NCBI RefSeq assembly: GCF_015477775.1
Contig: NZ_JADLQO010000002.1
Coordinates: forward strand, 1 to 64,000
Length of the DNA: 64,000 nucleotides
DNA from: Nocardia abscessus
Lineage (GTDB): Bacteria; Actinomycetota; Actinomycetes; Mycobacteriales; Mycobacteriaceae
Direction: 5' to 3'
Shown: positions 35,526-43,689 of the stretch, in pieces
Numbering within the stretch: the stretch's first letter is position 1
Layout of the letters: each line of letters opens with the position of its first letter
Program-made: the position numbers and the translations under genes
The notes under the pieces: generated by a model
The model's input: only the letters and a program-made list of their open reading frames with translations
Told to the model about the DNA's origin: nothing
Databases searched by the model: none

Positions 35526-35741
35526 ATGCATGTGAAGAACATGAGCCTCGGGAGCCTATTGATCTTGGCCTGGTTGATCATCGGCCTGATCGCGGCAGGT
35601 CAACGCGATTATTTCGACAGCGGTCCGATCAACTGCGCCGGCTTCGGGTCGATCGCTCTGACGGTACTCGCCGGTCCACTCAATTACCTGGGCCTCAATC
35701 CCAAGGTCACCGATTGCAACGTGCCCCAGCCGAGCCCGTGA
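35526..35741 (+). CDS. Small secreted or membrane protein of unknown function
   Basis: 71 residues. A hydrophobic N-terminal segment (LLILAWLIIGLIAAGQ) is followed by a GPINCAGFGSIALTVLAGPL stretch with one Cys, then VTDCNVPQP with a second Cys. The two Cys could form a disulphide outside the membrane. Similar short proteins are common in mycobacteria and nocardiae and have no known role. GAGAAGGA precedes the ATG. Confidence 0.65.
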   Translation: MHVKNMSLGSLLILAWLIIGLIAAGQRDYFDSGPINCAGFGSIALTVLAGPLNYLGLNPKVTDCNVPQPSP

Positions 35742-35965
35742 CCTTCGAGTTCGACCGGGACCCGCGAGACGCCGCGACGGAGTCGCGGAACGATGGAGCC
35801 GGCCCGGGGCGGTGAGCGCGCCGCATTCGTTCGCGCGTGAGCATCGTCATCGGCCCGCGCCACACCCTCCCCGACCTCCGCCTGCTCGGCGCCCTCGATG
35901 TGCCGTTCGGGGCCTGCGAACACTCCGAGGTTGCGGATTCGCTGCTATTTGTGTGTTGTGGTGAG

Positions 35966-36346
35966 GTGACCAACACTTCCGGAGACGCGTATCCCCTCGC
36001 GGACACGATGACCACCACGGTCGCGGCGCACGACGGCGCGACAGTGCTGACGGTGGCCGGCGAGGTCGATCTGGCGACAGCCCCCGCGCTGGAGAACGCG
36101 ATCGATGCCATTCTCAGCGGCAAACCCGCGGCCTTGATCATCGACCTCACCGCGGTCAGCTTCCTCGCCTCGGCGGGCATGGCGACGCTCGTGGCAGCCC
36201 ACCAGCGCGCGGGCGCGACGACCGCGATCGCGGTCGTCGCCGAGGGACCGGCGACCAGCCGACAGCTCAAGATGACCAGCCTGGACCAGGTGTTCGCGCT
36301 GCATTCGACGCTGGACGCCGCGTTGGCGGCGCTCCGGCAGAGATGA
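35966..36346 (+). CDS. STAS-domain anti-sigma factor antagonist
   Basis: 126 residues from a GTG at 35966; the STAS domain starts at about residue 16 (TTTVAAHDGATVLTVAGEVD, then TAPALENAI). The segment with the phosphorylatable Ser is IDLTAVSFLASAGMATLVAA. Such proteins release a sigma factor by binding its anti-sigma kinase. No partner kinase or sigma gene lies next to it. The longer open frame to 35837 is not supported by conservation. Confidence 0.85.
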   Translation: MTNTSGDAYPLADTMTTTVAAHDGATVLTVAGEVDLATAPALENAIDAILSGKPAALIIDLTAVSFLASAGMATLVAAHQRAGATTAIAVVAEGPATSRQLKMTSLDQVFALHSTLDAALAALRQR

Positions 36347-36351
36347 CCCCA

Positions 36352-36390
36352 GCCGCTGCCGCCGTCGCATCGATCGACGGCGGCAGCGGC
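36352..36390. terminator. Bidirectional terminator: perfect 15-bp inverted repeat
   Basis: GCCGCTGCCGCCGTC at 36352-36366 and GACGGCGGCAGCGGC at 36376-36390 are perfect inverted copies with a 9-base loop. The hairpin fills the 49-bp gap between the converging STAS and oxidoreductase genes. No U-tract is needed for many actinobacterial terminators. Confidence 0.8.
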
Positions 36391-36395
36391 ATGTC

Positions 36396-37433
36396 TCACA
36401 CCAGTTCGCGCAACTGCTCGATCAGCTTGACGCGCTCGGCCGCGGTCGCCGCCATCGGGACCACGTTCAACACCGTGACGCCCGCCTCTTTGAAAGCCGC
36501 GACCCGCTCCTTGACGTAGCCGGCCGGGCCGACCAGCGAGACGTCCCGGACCAGCTGGTCCGGGACCGCCTTGGTCGCGGCCTCCTTCTCCCCCGCCAGG
36601 TACAGCTCCTGGATGCGGTCCGCCTCGGCGCCGTAGCCGTACTTCGTCGCCAAGGCGTGGTAGAAGTTCTTGCCCTTGGCGCCCATGCCGCCGATGTAGA
36701 GCGCCAGATGCGGCTTCACGAACTCCAGCAGCGGCTCGACGTTGTCCCCGATGGCCAGCGCGGGCCCCGCGTACACGTCCAGCTCACCCAGGACGGGGTC
36801 ACGCTTGGCCAGACCCGCGGCCAACGAGTCGCCCCACACCTGCTGCGCCTTCTCCGGCAGGAAGAAGATCGGCTGCCAGCCTTCGGCGATCTCGGCGGCC
36901 AACTCCACGTTCTTCGGGCCCAGCGCGGCCAGCAGCACCGGGACGCGCTCGCGCACCGGGTGGTTGATCAGCTTGAGCGGCTTGCCGAGGCCGGTGCCCT
37001 GCCCGGTGGGCAGCGGGATCTGGTAGTGCTTGCCCTGGTATTCCAGGCGCTCGCGCCGCCAGACCTTCCGGCAGATCTCCACCAGTTCCCTGGTGCGCCC
37101 GATCGGCGCGTCGTAGGGCACACCGTGGAAGCCCTCGATCACCTGCGGGCCCGAGGCGCCCAGCCCGAGCACGAAGCGCCCGTCGGAGACGAAGTCCAGA
37201 CCCGCCGCGGTCATCGCGGTCAGGCTGGGGGTGCGGGTGTAGATCTGCAGGATGCCCGACGCCAGCTGCAAGCGGGTGGTCTTCGCGGCCAGGTAGCCGA
37301 GCGCGCTCACGGCGTCGAACGAGTACGCCTCGGGCACGAACACGACATCCAGGCCCGCCCGCTCGAGGTCGGCGACTTCGGCGGCCGCCTCTTTGAAGCC
37401 CCCCGAGTAGTTGATGCTCAATCCGATCCGCAT
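36396..37433 (-). CDS. LLM-class F420-dependent oxidoreductase
   Basis: 345 residues with the luciferase-like TIM-barrel pattern: MRIGLSINYSGGFKEAAAEV, GLDVVFVPEAYSFD, then TRTPSLTAMTAAGLDFVSDG and LGLGASGPQVIEGFHGVPYD. This set is typical of mycobacterial/nocardial F420-dependent members, with the non-prolyl cis peptide region near GLGASGP. The substrate is unknown. It runs convergent to the STAS gene and divergent from the cyclodeaminase gene. Confidence 0.88.
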   Translation of the reverse strand: MRIGLSINYSGGFKEAAAEVADLERAGLDVVFVPEAYSFDAVSALGYLAAKTTRLQLASGILQIYTRTPSLTAMTAAGLDFVSDGRFVLGLGASGPQVIEGFHGVPYDAPIGRTRELVEICRKVWRRERLEYQGKHYQIPLPTGQGTGLGKPLKLINHPVRERVPVLLAALGPKNVELAAEIAEGWQPIFFLPEKAQQVWGDSLAAGLAKRDPVLGELDVYAGPALAIGDNVEPLLEFVKPHLALYIGGMGAKGKNFYHALATKYGYGAEADRIQELYLAGEKEAATKAVPDQLVRDVSLVGPAGYVKERVAAFKEAGVTVLNVVPMAATAAERVKLIEQLRELV

Positions 37434-37584
37434 GGCACTCAACATAACGGCGAGTAGGGTTCGGGCGCGCACCGGCCACGTGCGAACGCCGCGCAACGCG
37501 TGGTCGCGACCGAACGATCGGCGCCACGGGGTAGCGTTCTTCTGGTAGTCCGGTCCTCGCCGTAGAACGAAAGGCAATATCCCC

Positions 37585-38244
37585 GTGTCGCAGACCAGCA
37601 CGTCGTCCACGGAAACTGCGCCGTCCTTCGGCGAGGTCACCCTCGCGCAGTATCTGAGCGATCTGGCCGCCAAGCTTCCCGCACCGGGCGGCGGCGCGGT
37701 GGCCGCATTACACGCCGCGCAGGCCGCCGCGCTGGTGGCGATGGTCGCGCGCTACACCACGCGCGCCAAGGATGCCGAGAACCGCCCCGTGGTCGACCGG
37801 ATCATCGAGGCCGCCGACGAGGCCCGCGGCCGTGCTCTCGCGCTGGCCGACGCCGACGCCGCCGCGTTCACGGCCGTCGGCGCGGCCTACAAGCTGCCGA
37901 AGGAAACACCGGAGGACATCGCCGCCCGCACCGCCGCGATCAACGCGGCGCTGATCGAGGCCGCCCGCGTGCCCGCCGCGGTCATCGACGAGGCCGACGA
38001 GGTGTTGTCGCTGGCCGCGGAGCTGTTCCCGATCGGGAACCCGAACGTCGTCACCGACATCGGCGCGGCCGCCGCCGCGTGCCGCGCCGCCGCCACCACC
38101 TCACAGCTCAACATCGAGATCAACGTGGCGTCGCTGCCCGCCGCCGAGGGCGACCGGTTCGCCCCGGTCCTGATGCGGGTCGACGAACTCACCGCGCGGG
38201 CGGACGCCCTGCACGCCGACGTCGTACACGCCGTTCGTAAATAG
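37585..38244 (+). CDS. Cyclodeaminase/cyclohydrolase family protein
   Basis: 219 residues from a GTG. The family signature LAAKLPAPGGGAVAALHAAQ is present near residue 30, and the rest is helical, as in the formiminotransferase-cyclodeaminase C-terminal domain. Such proteins convert 5-formimino-THF to 5,10-methenyl-THF in histidine degradation, or hydrolyse methenyl-THF. No formiminotransferase or hut gene is adjacent; folD is 5 kb away. Confidence 0.85.
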   Translation: MSQTSTSSTETAPSFGEVTLAQYLSDLAAKLPAPGGGAVAALHAAQAAALVAMVARYTTRAKDAENRPVVDRIIEAADEARGRALALADADAAAFTAVGAAYKLPKETPEDIAARTAAINAALIEAARVPAAVIDEADEVLSLAAELFPIGNPNVVTDIGAAAAACRAAATTSQLNIEINVASLPAAEGDRFAPVLMRVDELTARADALHADVVHAVRK

Positions 38245-38250
38245 CTCCGC

Positions 38251-38282
38251 GAGCGCCGCACCGGCAGTCGACTCGGGCGCTC
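38251..38282. terminator. Candidate terminator hairpin between converging genes
   Basis: GAGCGCC at 38251-38257 pairs with GGCGCTC at 38276-38282, spanning the short gap between the cyclodeaminase gene and the stop of the oxidoreductase gene. GC-rich, no U-tract. Confidence 0.35.
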
Positions 38283-39180
38283 AGGGCGGATTCCACGCGA
38301 CCAGCACGATCTTGCCGCGCACTCGCCCGGCTTCGATGAGCCGGTGCGCCTGCGCCGCTTCGGAGAGCGGGAACACCCGGTCGATCGTCGCCTGTAGGTA
38401 ACCGCGCTCGACCATCGTGGTGATCTCGCGCAGTGACATCCCGGAGGGCTCGACGTAGAAACGCTCGTAACGGGGGTCGGCTTCCGCGTCCGAGCCCTGG
38501 GTGTCGATCAGCCTGCCGTGCGGACGGAGCACCGGGAGCGAGCGAGATCCGTACTCGCCGCCCACCAAGTCCACCACGATGTCGACGTCGCGCGTCACGG
38601 ACCCGAAATCGACCGCGGTGTAATCGATCACCTCGTCGGCGCCGAGCCCGCGCAGGTATCCGTGGTTGACCGCGCGCGCGGTGCCGATCACGAACGCCCC
38701 GCGATGCTTCGCGATCTGCACCGCCAGGTGCCCGACGCCTCCCGCCGCCGCGTGCACCAGCACGCGCTGCCCCGCGCCGAGCGCGGCCAGGGCCTGCCAT
38801 GCGGTCAGCGCCGCCGTCGGCAGTGCGGCGGCCTGGACGAGGTCGATGTTGCTCGGCTTCGGCGCCAGCGTGTGCGCCTGCGCCACTACGTACTCCGCGT
38901 TGGCTCCGCCGAACACCATGCCGTACACCGGATCTCCGACCGCGAACCGGTCCACGCCGGGGCCGAGTTCGTCGACGACACCCGACACGTCGAGTCCCAG
39001 CGTCAGCGGTGGGTCGCCGAGTTCTCCGATCAGTCCGGCACGCACTTTCCAGTCGGCCGCGTTGACGCTGGTCGCGGCGACCCGCACCAGCACCTCTCCT
39101 GGGCCGGGCCGCGGCCGATCGACTTCGGCCACTTCGAGCACTTCCGGGCCGCCGAACGCGTACTGCCTGATTGCGAGCAT
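38281..39180 (-). CDS. NADP-dependent quinone oxidoreductase-like MDR protein
   Basis: 299 residues, without structural zinc cysteines. LAIRQYAFGGPEVLEVAEVD opens the GroES-like domain, and the nucleotide-binding motif is VLVHAAAGGVGHLAVQIAKH near 140. This is the zeta-crystallin/quinone oxidoreductase branch of the medium-chain dehydrogenases. It is divergent from an HxlR regulator with inverted repeats between them, the common arrangement of a quinone- or aldehyde-responsive switch. Confidence 0.88.
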   Translation of the reverse strand: MLAIRQYAFGGPEVLEVAEVDRPRPGPGEVLVRVAATSVNAADWKVRAGLIGELGDPPLTLGLDVSGVVDELGPGVDRFAVGDPVYGMVFGGANAEYVVAQAHTLAPKPSNIDLVQAAALPTAALTAWQALAALGAGQRVLVHAAAGGVGHLAVQIAKHRGAFVIGTARAVNHGYLRGLGADEVIDYTAVDFGSVTRDVDIVVDLVGGEYGSRSLPVLRPHGRLIDTQGSDAEADPRYERFYVEPSGMSLREITTMVERGYLQATIDRVFPLSEAAQAHRLIEAGRVRGKIVLVAWNPP

Positions 39181-39201
39181 GCACCGATTCTGCGGGCACC
39201 T

Positions 39202-39246
39202 GGTACCTTTTCGATAGAAGGCACCTTTCTGATATCGAGGTACCCG
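39202..39246 (+). promoter_or_regulatory. HxlR-type operator half-sites in the divergent promoter
   Basis: Three related half-sites are visible in the 66-bp gap: GGTACCTTT at 39202-39210, AAGGCACCTTT at 39218-39228 and GAGGTACC at 39237-39244. The first and second can pair as an inverted repeat (GGTACCTTTT/AGAAGGCACC), and the second with the third as well. This suits autoregulation by the HxlR protein and control of the divergent oxidoreductase. Confidence 0.6.
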
Positions 39247-39699
39247 ATGGATACTACCTACCCGATGGATACTGCCGGTGACCGGTCCAAGGCGGCCGGC
39301 CTGGTCGAGAGCTACTTGCACCACTGCCCCGCGCGGGAGGTACTGGCCGTCCTCGCCGACAAGTGGGTGATGCTGGTCCTGAGCGTCCTGCGTGACCACG
39401 AGGGGCCGATCCGCTTCAACGAGTTGCGCCGCCGCCTGGACGGCATCACCCAGAAGATGCTCACCCGAACGCTGCGCAACCTGGAGCGCGAAGGTTTGGC
39501 GCGCCGCGCGGTCTATCCCACGGTGCCGCCGCGAGTGGAGTACTCACTCACCGAACTCGGCAGGAGCATCGGCGCGATCAGTCATGCGATGGGCGTGTGG
39601 GCTGTCGAGCATCAGGACCAAATCCTCGCCGCGCGAGCGGAGTTCGACGCGCGAGCGGCGACCGAGCCGGAACCGCTGCCCGTCGGCACCTCCCGCTGA
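39247..39699 (+). CDS. HxlR-family winged-helix regulator
   Basis: 150 residues. CPAREVLAVLADKWVMLVLS, IRFNELRRRLDGITQKMLTR and YPTVPPRVEYSLTELG are the HxlR signatures. The first codons carry an 18-bp direct duplication (ACCCGATGGATACT repeated), giving MDTTYPMDT, so the second ATG at 39265 could also be the start. It most likely controls the divergent oxidoreductase. Confidence 0.9.
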   Translation: MDTTYPMDTAGDRSKAAGLVESYLHHCPAREVLAVLADKWVMLVLSVLRDHEGPIRFNELRRRLDGITQKMLTRTLRNLEREGLARRAVYPTVPPRVEYSLTELGRSIGAISHAMGVWAVEHQDQILAARAEFDARAATEPEPLPVGTSR

Positions 39700-39876
39700 C
39701 GGATCAGCGCACTCCGCGGCGCAGCCCCGTTTCGACCGCTCTCGAGCGGGTAAGCGGTCTGTGGTGGGCGTGCCCGATCACAACCGGACCGCGGGCCAGT
39801 TCTATCCGTGGCCGAGTTGATCATGTGGGCCTAGAATGTTCCTTGCCTACCACACCATCTCGAAGGGGTGGACGCC

Positions 39877-40629
39877 ATGAGGAGCGCCATTCGGTACCTG
39901 TTCCTCGCGACCGTGATCGTGGCACTGGCCGCGTTCTGGTCGGGCGCGGCGGCAGCGACGATGATCGGAAAGCCATCTACATCTCCGGTGGCGGCGATCG
40001 GACCCGCGAAGGGCCAGGTGGTGGGCGTGGCTCATCCCGTGACCGTTCGTTTTGCCGCGCCTGTCACGGATCGCGCACAGACGGAACAATCCATCGATAT
40101 CAGAACTACCCGGCCGCTGCCGGGCACTTTCGCGTGGACCGACGATCGCGAAGTGGTATGGACGCCGACCGGGTTCCTGCCCGCCGACGCAACCATCCTC
40201 GTCTCGGTCGGCGGAACGCGTACGGAATTCCGAACCAACGCAGGCGTTTTCGGTGACGCTGACATGTCGGCGCATACGTTCACGGTCACCGTCGGCGGCA
40301 CGGTCGTGCGGACCATGCCCGCCTCCATGGGCAAGCCGGGGTACGAAACGCCGACCGGCACCTGGCCGGTTCTGGAGAAGTTCCGTTCGATCGTGTTCGA
40401 CTCCCGCACCATCGGCATTCCGCTGAGCTCGCCGGAGGGCTACATCATCAACGGTGAGTTCGCCGAACGCCTCACCTGGGGCGGCGTTTTCATCCACTCG
40501 GCCCCATGGTCGGTGGATCAGCAAGGTTACGCGAACGTCAGTCACGGCTGCATCAACCTCGCCCGCGACGACGCCGAATGGGTCTATCACACGATCGGCA
40601 TCGGCGACCCGGTCGTCACGCACTGGTGA
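39877..40629 (+). CDS. L,D-transpeptidase (YkuD domain) with Ig-like domain
   Basis: 250 residues. An N-terminal signal peptide or anchor (LFLATVIVALAAFWSGAAAA) is followed by a bacterial Ig-like domain (about 45-120) and a YkuD domain whose catalytic motif NVSHGCINLA holds Cys225; the preceding catalytic His lies in GVFIHSAPW. The protein cross-links peptidoglycan stems 3-3 in the cell envelope, as Ldt enzymes of mycolata do. The ATG at 39877 fits the GAAGGGG ribosome-binding site better than the GTG at 39868. Confidence 0.9.
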   Translation: MRSAIRYLFLATVIVALAAFWSGAAAATMIGKPSTSPVAAIGPAKGQVVGVAHPVTVRFAAPVTDRAQTEQSIDIRTTRPLPGTFAWTDDREVVWTPTGFLPADATILVSVGGTRTEFRTNAGVFGDADMSAHTFTVTVGGTVVRTMPASMGKPGYETPTGTWPVLEKFRSIVFDSRTIGIPLSSPEGYIINGEFAERLTWGGVFIHSAPWSVDQQGYANVSHGCINLARDDAEWVYHTIGIGDPVVTHW

Positions 40630-40634
40630 GTGCC

Positions 40635-40678
40635 GCCCTCCACCCGGTAGCGTCGGACGACATATCCGATGGGAGGGC
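40635..40678 (+). promoter_or_regulatory. Inverted repeat that could cover the ribosome-binding site of the nucleotidyltransferase gene
   Basis: GCCCTCC at 40635-40641 is the reverse complement of GGAGGGC at 40672-40678. The right arm contains the GGGAGG ribosome-binding site of the GTG at 40685. If the RNA folds this way, translation would be low until the stem opens. The loop is 30 bases, so the structure is only moderately stable. Confidence 0.35.
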
Positions 40679-40684
40679 CACTGC

Positions 40685-41332
40685 GTGCGCGAGTTTCCGA
40701 TCCCCCCGCCGCGTGACGCGGCAGAGGCGGAGTTCCAAAACCTCTGGGGAGCGTGGGCATTGGTCACGCCGACCGATGTCGGCGAGATCCTCGGCGACAT
40801 CGCCGCCCCATGGTGGGTCGCCGGGGGCTGGGCGATCGACGCCTTCACCGGAACCCGGCGGGAACACAGCGATATCGACGTCGCGATGTTCCGCGCCGAT
40901 CTGCCCGCTCTGCGCACCGCGGCACGAGACCGCCTGCACATCTGGTCGGCGGGACCGGACGGCATTCGTCCCGTCGACGACCGCTTCCCCGACGTGGCCG
41001 ACAGCGCCGACCAGGTCTGGTTGCGGGCCGACGCACGGTCACCGTGGCTGATCGACCTCTTGCTCAATCCCGGCCAGGACGGGGCATGGGTCAACCGGCG
41101 CGATCGGTCCATGATCGCACCGCTCGACGAAGTGACCTGGATCGCCGACGACGGCGTCCGGTACCTTCACCCCGAGTTCGTTCTGATCTTCAAGGCCAAG
41201 CAGGCCAGACCGAAGGACCGCGCTGATCTCGAGCGGACCTGGCCGAAGCTGAACGCCGCCCAGCGCGCCACGATCCGGACGTACGTGTCCGACAACTATC
41301 CGCAACACGAATGGCTGACTCTGTTGCGGTAG
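40685..41332 (+). CDS. Aminoglycoside nucleotidyltransferase-like protein
   Basis: 215 residues from a GTG behind GGGAGG. The nucleotidyltransferase core is visible: PWWVAGGWAIDAFTG, then HSDIDVAMFR with the paired metal-binding Asp residues, and the C-terminal FKAKQARPKDRADLERTWPK block. This matches the aminoglycoside-2''-adenylyltransferase-like family, which includes resistance enzymes but also many proteins of unknown substrate in actinobacteria. It may contribute to drug resistance; this is inference. Confidence 0.75.
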   Translation: MREFPIPPPRDAAEAEFQNLWGAWALVTPTDVGEILGDIAAPWWVAGGWAIDAFTGTRREHSDIDVAMFRADLPALRTAARDRLHIWSAGPDGIRPVDDRFPDVADSADQVWLRADARSPWLIDLLLNPGQDGAWVNRRDRSMIAPLDEVTWIADDGVRYLHPEFVLIFKAKQARPKDRADLERTWPKLNAAQRATIRTYVSDNYPQHEWLTLLR

Positions 41333-41371
41333 CGCCGACTTCGAAACTCCCCTACGACCAAGGGAAGCCAC

Positions 41372-42628
41372 TCACGCGCGCTGCGGCGCTGCTCGCTGCC
41401 GCCACGGCAACAGCAGCGAGGTAGTCAGCAGTCCGACAGCGGCGAGCGCGATGGCGACGCGAACACTGGTCATGGCGGCGATGACTCCGCCGAGGGCGAT
41501 GAAGGCGGGCTGGAAGCATTTGGCGCTGACCGACCATGCGGTACCGACGCGAGCCATGTGGGTGTCGACGGTGTGACTCATGCGGTAGGTGGCGAAGACC
41601 GGGTTGAACACTCCGGCGCACAGCAGCAGAAGAGTCTCCGCGGCGATGATCATGAGCAATCCGAGGACGCCGGGACCCGCGAGCAGCAGCAGCCCGAGCC
41701 AACAGGTGCGCAAGGTGCCGGAGCCGAGCAGGACCGCTCGGGGACCGAGCCGGCTCACCAGTCCCGGTGCGCAGAGAGATCCCAGCAAGCCGCCGACCGT
41801 GGGGATACCGAGCGCCAGCCCGTACTGCCAGGGCGAGAAGCCGAGATCGCGCAGCATGAGTAGCGCGACCAGCGGGCTGGTGAGCATGAGGGCACCACCG
41901 AAGAACATGCCGTTCCAGAACAGCCGGTTGAGCATCGGTTCGCCGAAGATGTAGGACCACCCGACGCGGAGTTCGTCGAACCACCGCCTGCGCGCGCGAG
42001 CGAATTCCGCGGGAATGGTGGCTTCCTCGGTTCGTAGGCCACGCAATCCCAGCGCGGCGAGCACATAGCTGGCGGCGTCGAGCGCGATCGTGATCGTGGC
42101 GCCGAACATCGAGATCAACGCGCCGCCGACCGGCACCCCGATCATGGAAGTCGTCCAGAACGTCGTCTCGACGCGCGCGTTGGCGCGGACCAGGAGAGAC
42201 GCGGGCACAATCGATTTCAGGTAAGCGCCGTTGGCGGCGTTGAACACTATCCCGCACGCTGTCTGAACCATGACCACCACACACAACTGGATGTAGGTCA
42301 GCACATCCAACCAGGTCGCGAGGGGAACACTCGCCAACACGGTGCACGAGGCCAGGCACGTGGCGATCATCACCGGGCGCTTGCGACGGAATTCGATGAA
42401 CGATCCCAAGGGCAGCGCGATCGCCGCCGCGGCGATACCCGAGAGGGCAGCCATCGACGCCACTTGCAGATCCGACGCCTGCACGACAAGTATCGCCACC
42501 AACGGCATCGCGCCCATGCCGAGTGCGCTACCGAACTGATCGACCGTCAGCGAACCCCATAAACGACGGAAATCCGTGGACAACGGCGCCGAAGTGGTTT
42601 TGAATCGGCGTGCTGCGGCAAGAGGCAC
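41372..42628 (-). CDS. MFS transporter
   Basis: 418 residues from a GTG at 42628, about 12 membrane segments. The pattern FRRLWGSLTVDQFGSALGMG, the GSFIEFRRKRPVMIATCLAS loop between helices 2 and 3, and PASLLVRANARVETT are typical of the MFS_3/enterobactin-exporter-like branch of drug efflux proteins. Its substrate is unknown. It is convergent with the nucleotidyltransferase gene. Confidence 0.85.
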   Translation of the reverse strand: MPLAAARRFKTTSAPLSTDFRRLWGSLTVDQFGSALGMGAMPLVAILVVQASDLQVASMAALSGIAAAAIALPLGSFIEFRRKRPVMIATCLASCTVLASVPLATWLDVLTYIQLCVVVMVQTACGIVFNAANGAYLKSIVPASLLVRANARVETTFWTTSMIGVPVGGALISMFGATITIALDAASYVLAALGLRGLRTEEATIPAEFARARRRWFDELRVGWSYIFGEPMLNRLFWNGMFFGGALMLTSPLVALLMLRDLGFSPWQYGLALGIPTVGGLLGSLCAPGLVSRLGPRAVLLGSGTLRTCWLGLLLLAGPGVLGLLMIIAAETLLLLCAGVFNPVFATYRMSHTVDTHMARVGTAWSVSAKCFQPAFIALGGVIAAMTSVRVAIALAAVGLLTTSLLLPWRQRAAPQRA

Positions 42629-42859
42629 CGGGTCACCCTAGAACGGCGGCATGCCTTTCGGGCACGACCAGGCACTCATAGCGTCCACGCGGCAGACCGG
42701 CGCGGGTCGCTCGCGAGGGGGCGGGCACGTGGTGCGGCGTCCGGGGGTGTGCCCGATCGACCTACCGCGCAGTATCCTCCGGGGAGCGTGACGGCTCAAT
42801 TGTGAAGGTGGCAGGGCGTTCCCGCATCGTGGCGATGCGGATAACCTGACGGGGACCTG

Positions 42860-43636
42860 ATGAAGGGCGGGGCAATGGATCGACCGGAGATGAGCGCGCG
42901 ACCCGGCTATGACCGCGGAAATCCGTACGGCGCCGGGGGGCCGGGACAAGCGCCCGCGGCAGGCGAGGAGTATCGCGGCGAGTGGTCCACGTGGATGGAT
43001 CAAGCGCCCGCCGGTGCTCCGCTGCCCGATCCCGCCCCGACACCGGAGCCCGATCCGGACCGGTACGAGGATGAATTCGCGGGCCTGATCGACCGCTCCC
43101 CCGCGCCTCGTCCGACCCGGCGGTGGGCGGTACCCGCGCTCGGCACGCTCGGTGTCGCCGCGCTGGGCTTCGCGGCCTATATGCAGTTCGGGACCGGCGG
43201 CTCCGACCCGCAGGCCGCCGCACCGGCGCCGTCCGTTCAGGTCACCGCCCCTGCGACACCGGGCGCTCAGTGCCCCGCCGAGCGGGTCGGCAACCGGATC
43301 CAGGGCAGCGGCGTAGGCGGTTTCGATTCCGGGCCCGCGGTGATCTTCGCCTTCCAGCACGCCTATTACGTGAACCGGTCCGGCGAGCAGGTGCGCTCCA
43401 CCACCACCACCGATGCCGCCGTCCAGACGGCCGACGCCATCCAGCGCGGCATCGACACCATCCCGGCGGGAACCACCCACTGCGTGGCGATCACGCCGGG
43501 GGCGTTCGCCGGTCAATACATCGTGGTCGTGACCGAACATCGCCCCGGGCAGCAACCGATCATCTACAACCCACAGCTCGTCACCACCACCAAAGACGGC
43601 GACCGCACCCTGATCAGCGCCATCACGCGCGCGTGA
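42860..43636 (+). CDS. Membrane-anchored protein of unknown function
   Basis: 258 residues from the ATG at 42860 (a second ATG at 42875 is possible). A Pro/Gly/Asp-rich cytoplasmic part (about 1-85) is followed by one membrane helix (WAVPALGTLGVAALGFAAYM) and an extracytoplasmic domain with two Cys (AQCPAERV and TTHCVAIT). This layout is frequent in nocardiae and mycobacteria; no function is known. The last codons lie in a duplicated palindrome (43621-43660). Confidence 0.7.
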   Translation: MKGGAMDRPEMSARPGYDRGNPYGAGGPGQAPAAGEEYRGEWSTWMDQAPAGAPLPDPAPTPEPDPDRYEDEFAGLIDRSPAPRPTRRWAVPALGTLGVAALGFAAYMQFGTGGSDPQAAAPAPSVQVTAPATPGAQCPAERVGNRIQGSGVGGFDSGPAVIFAFQHAYYVNRSGEQVRSTTTTDAAVQTADAIQRGIDTIPAGTTHCVAITPGAFAGQYIVVVTEHRPGQQPIIYNPQLVTTTKDGDRTLISAITRA

Positions 43637-43660
43637 GAATACCCATCACGCGCGCGTGAG
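43621..43660. repeat. Tandem duplicated palindrome at a convergent gene junction
   Basis: The 17-base unit CATCACGCGCGCGTGAG occurs at 43621-43637 and again at 43644-43660, a 23-bp period. Each copy holds the perfect 12-bp palindrome CACGCGCGCGTG. The first copy encodes the last codons and stop of the membrane protein gene; the second lies outside any gene, before the folD stop at 43690. Confidence 0.85.
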
Positions 43661-43689
43661 GAAGTGCTCTGCGCGCGCGGAGCGCTCGC

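Noticed and set aside
43621..43660. CRISPR-like repeat
   Set aside because: Only two copies, palindromic GC units and a 6-bp spacer; no cas gene nearby.
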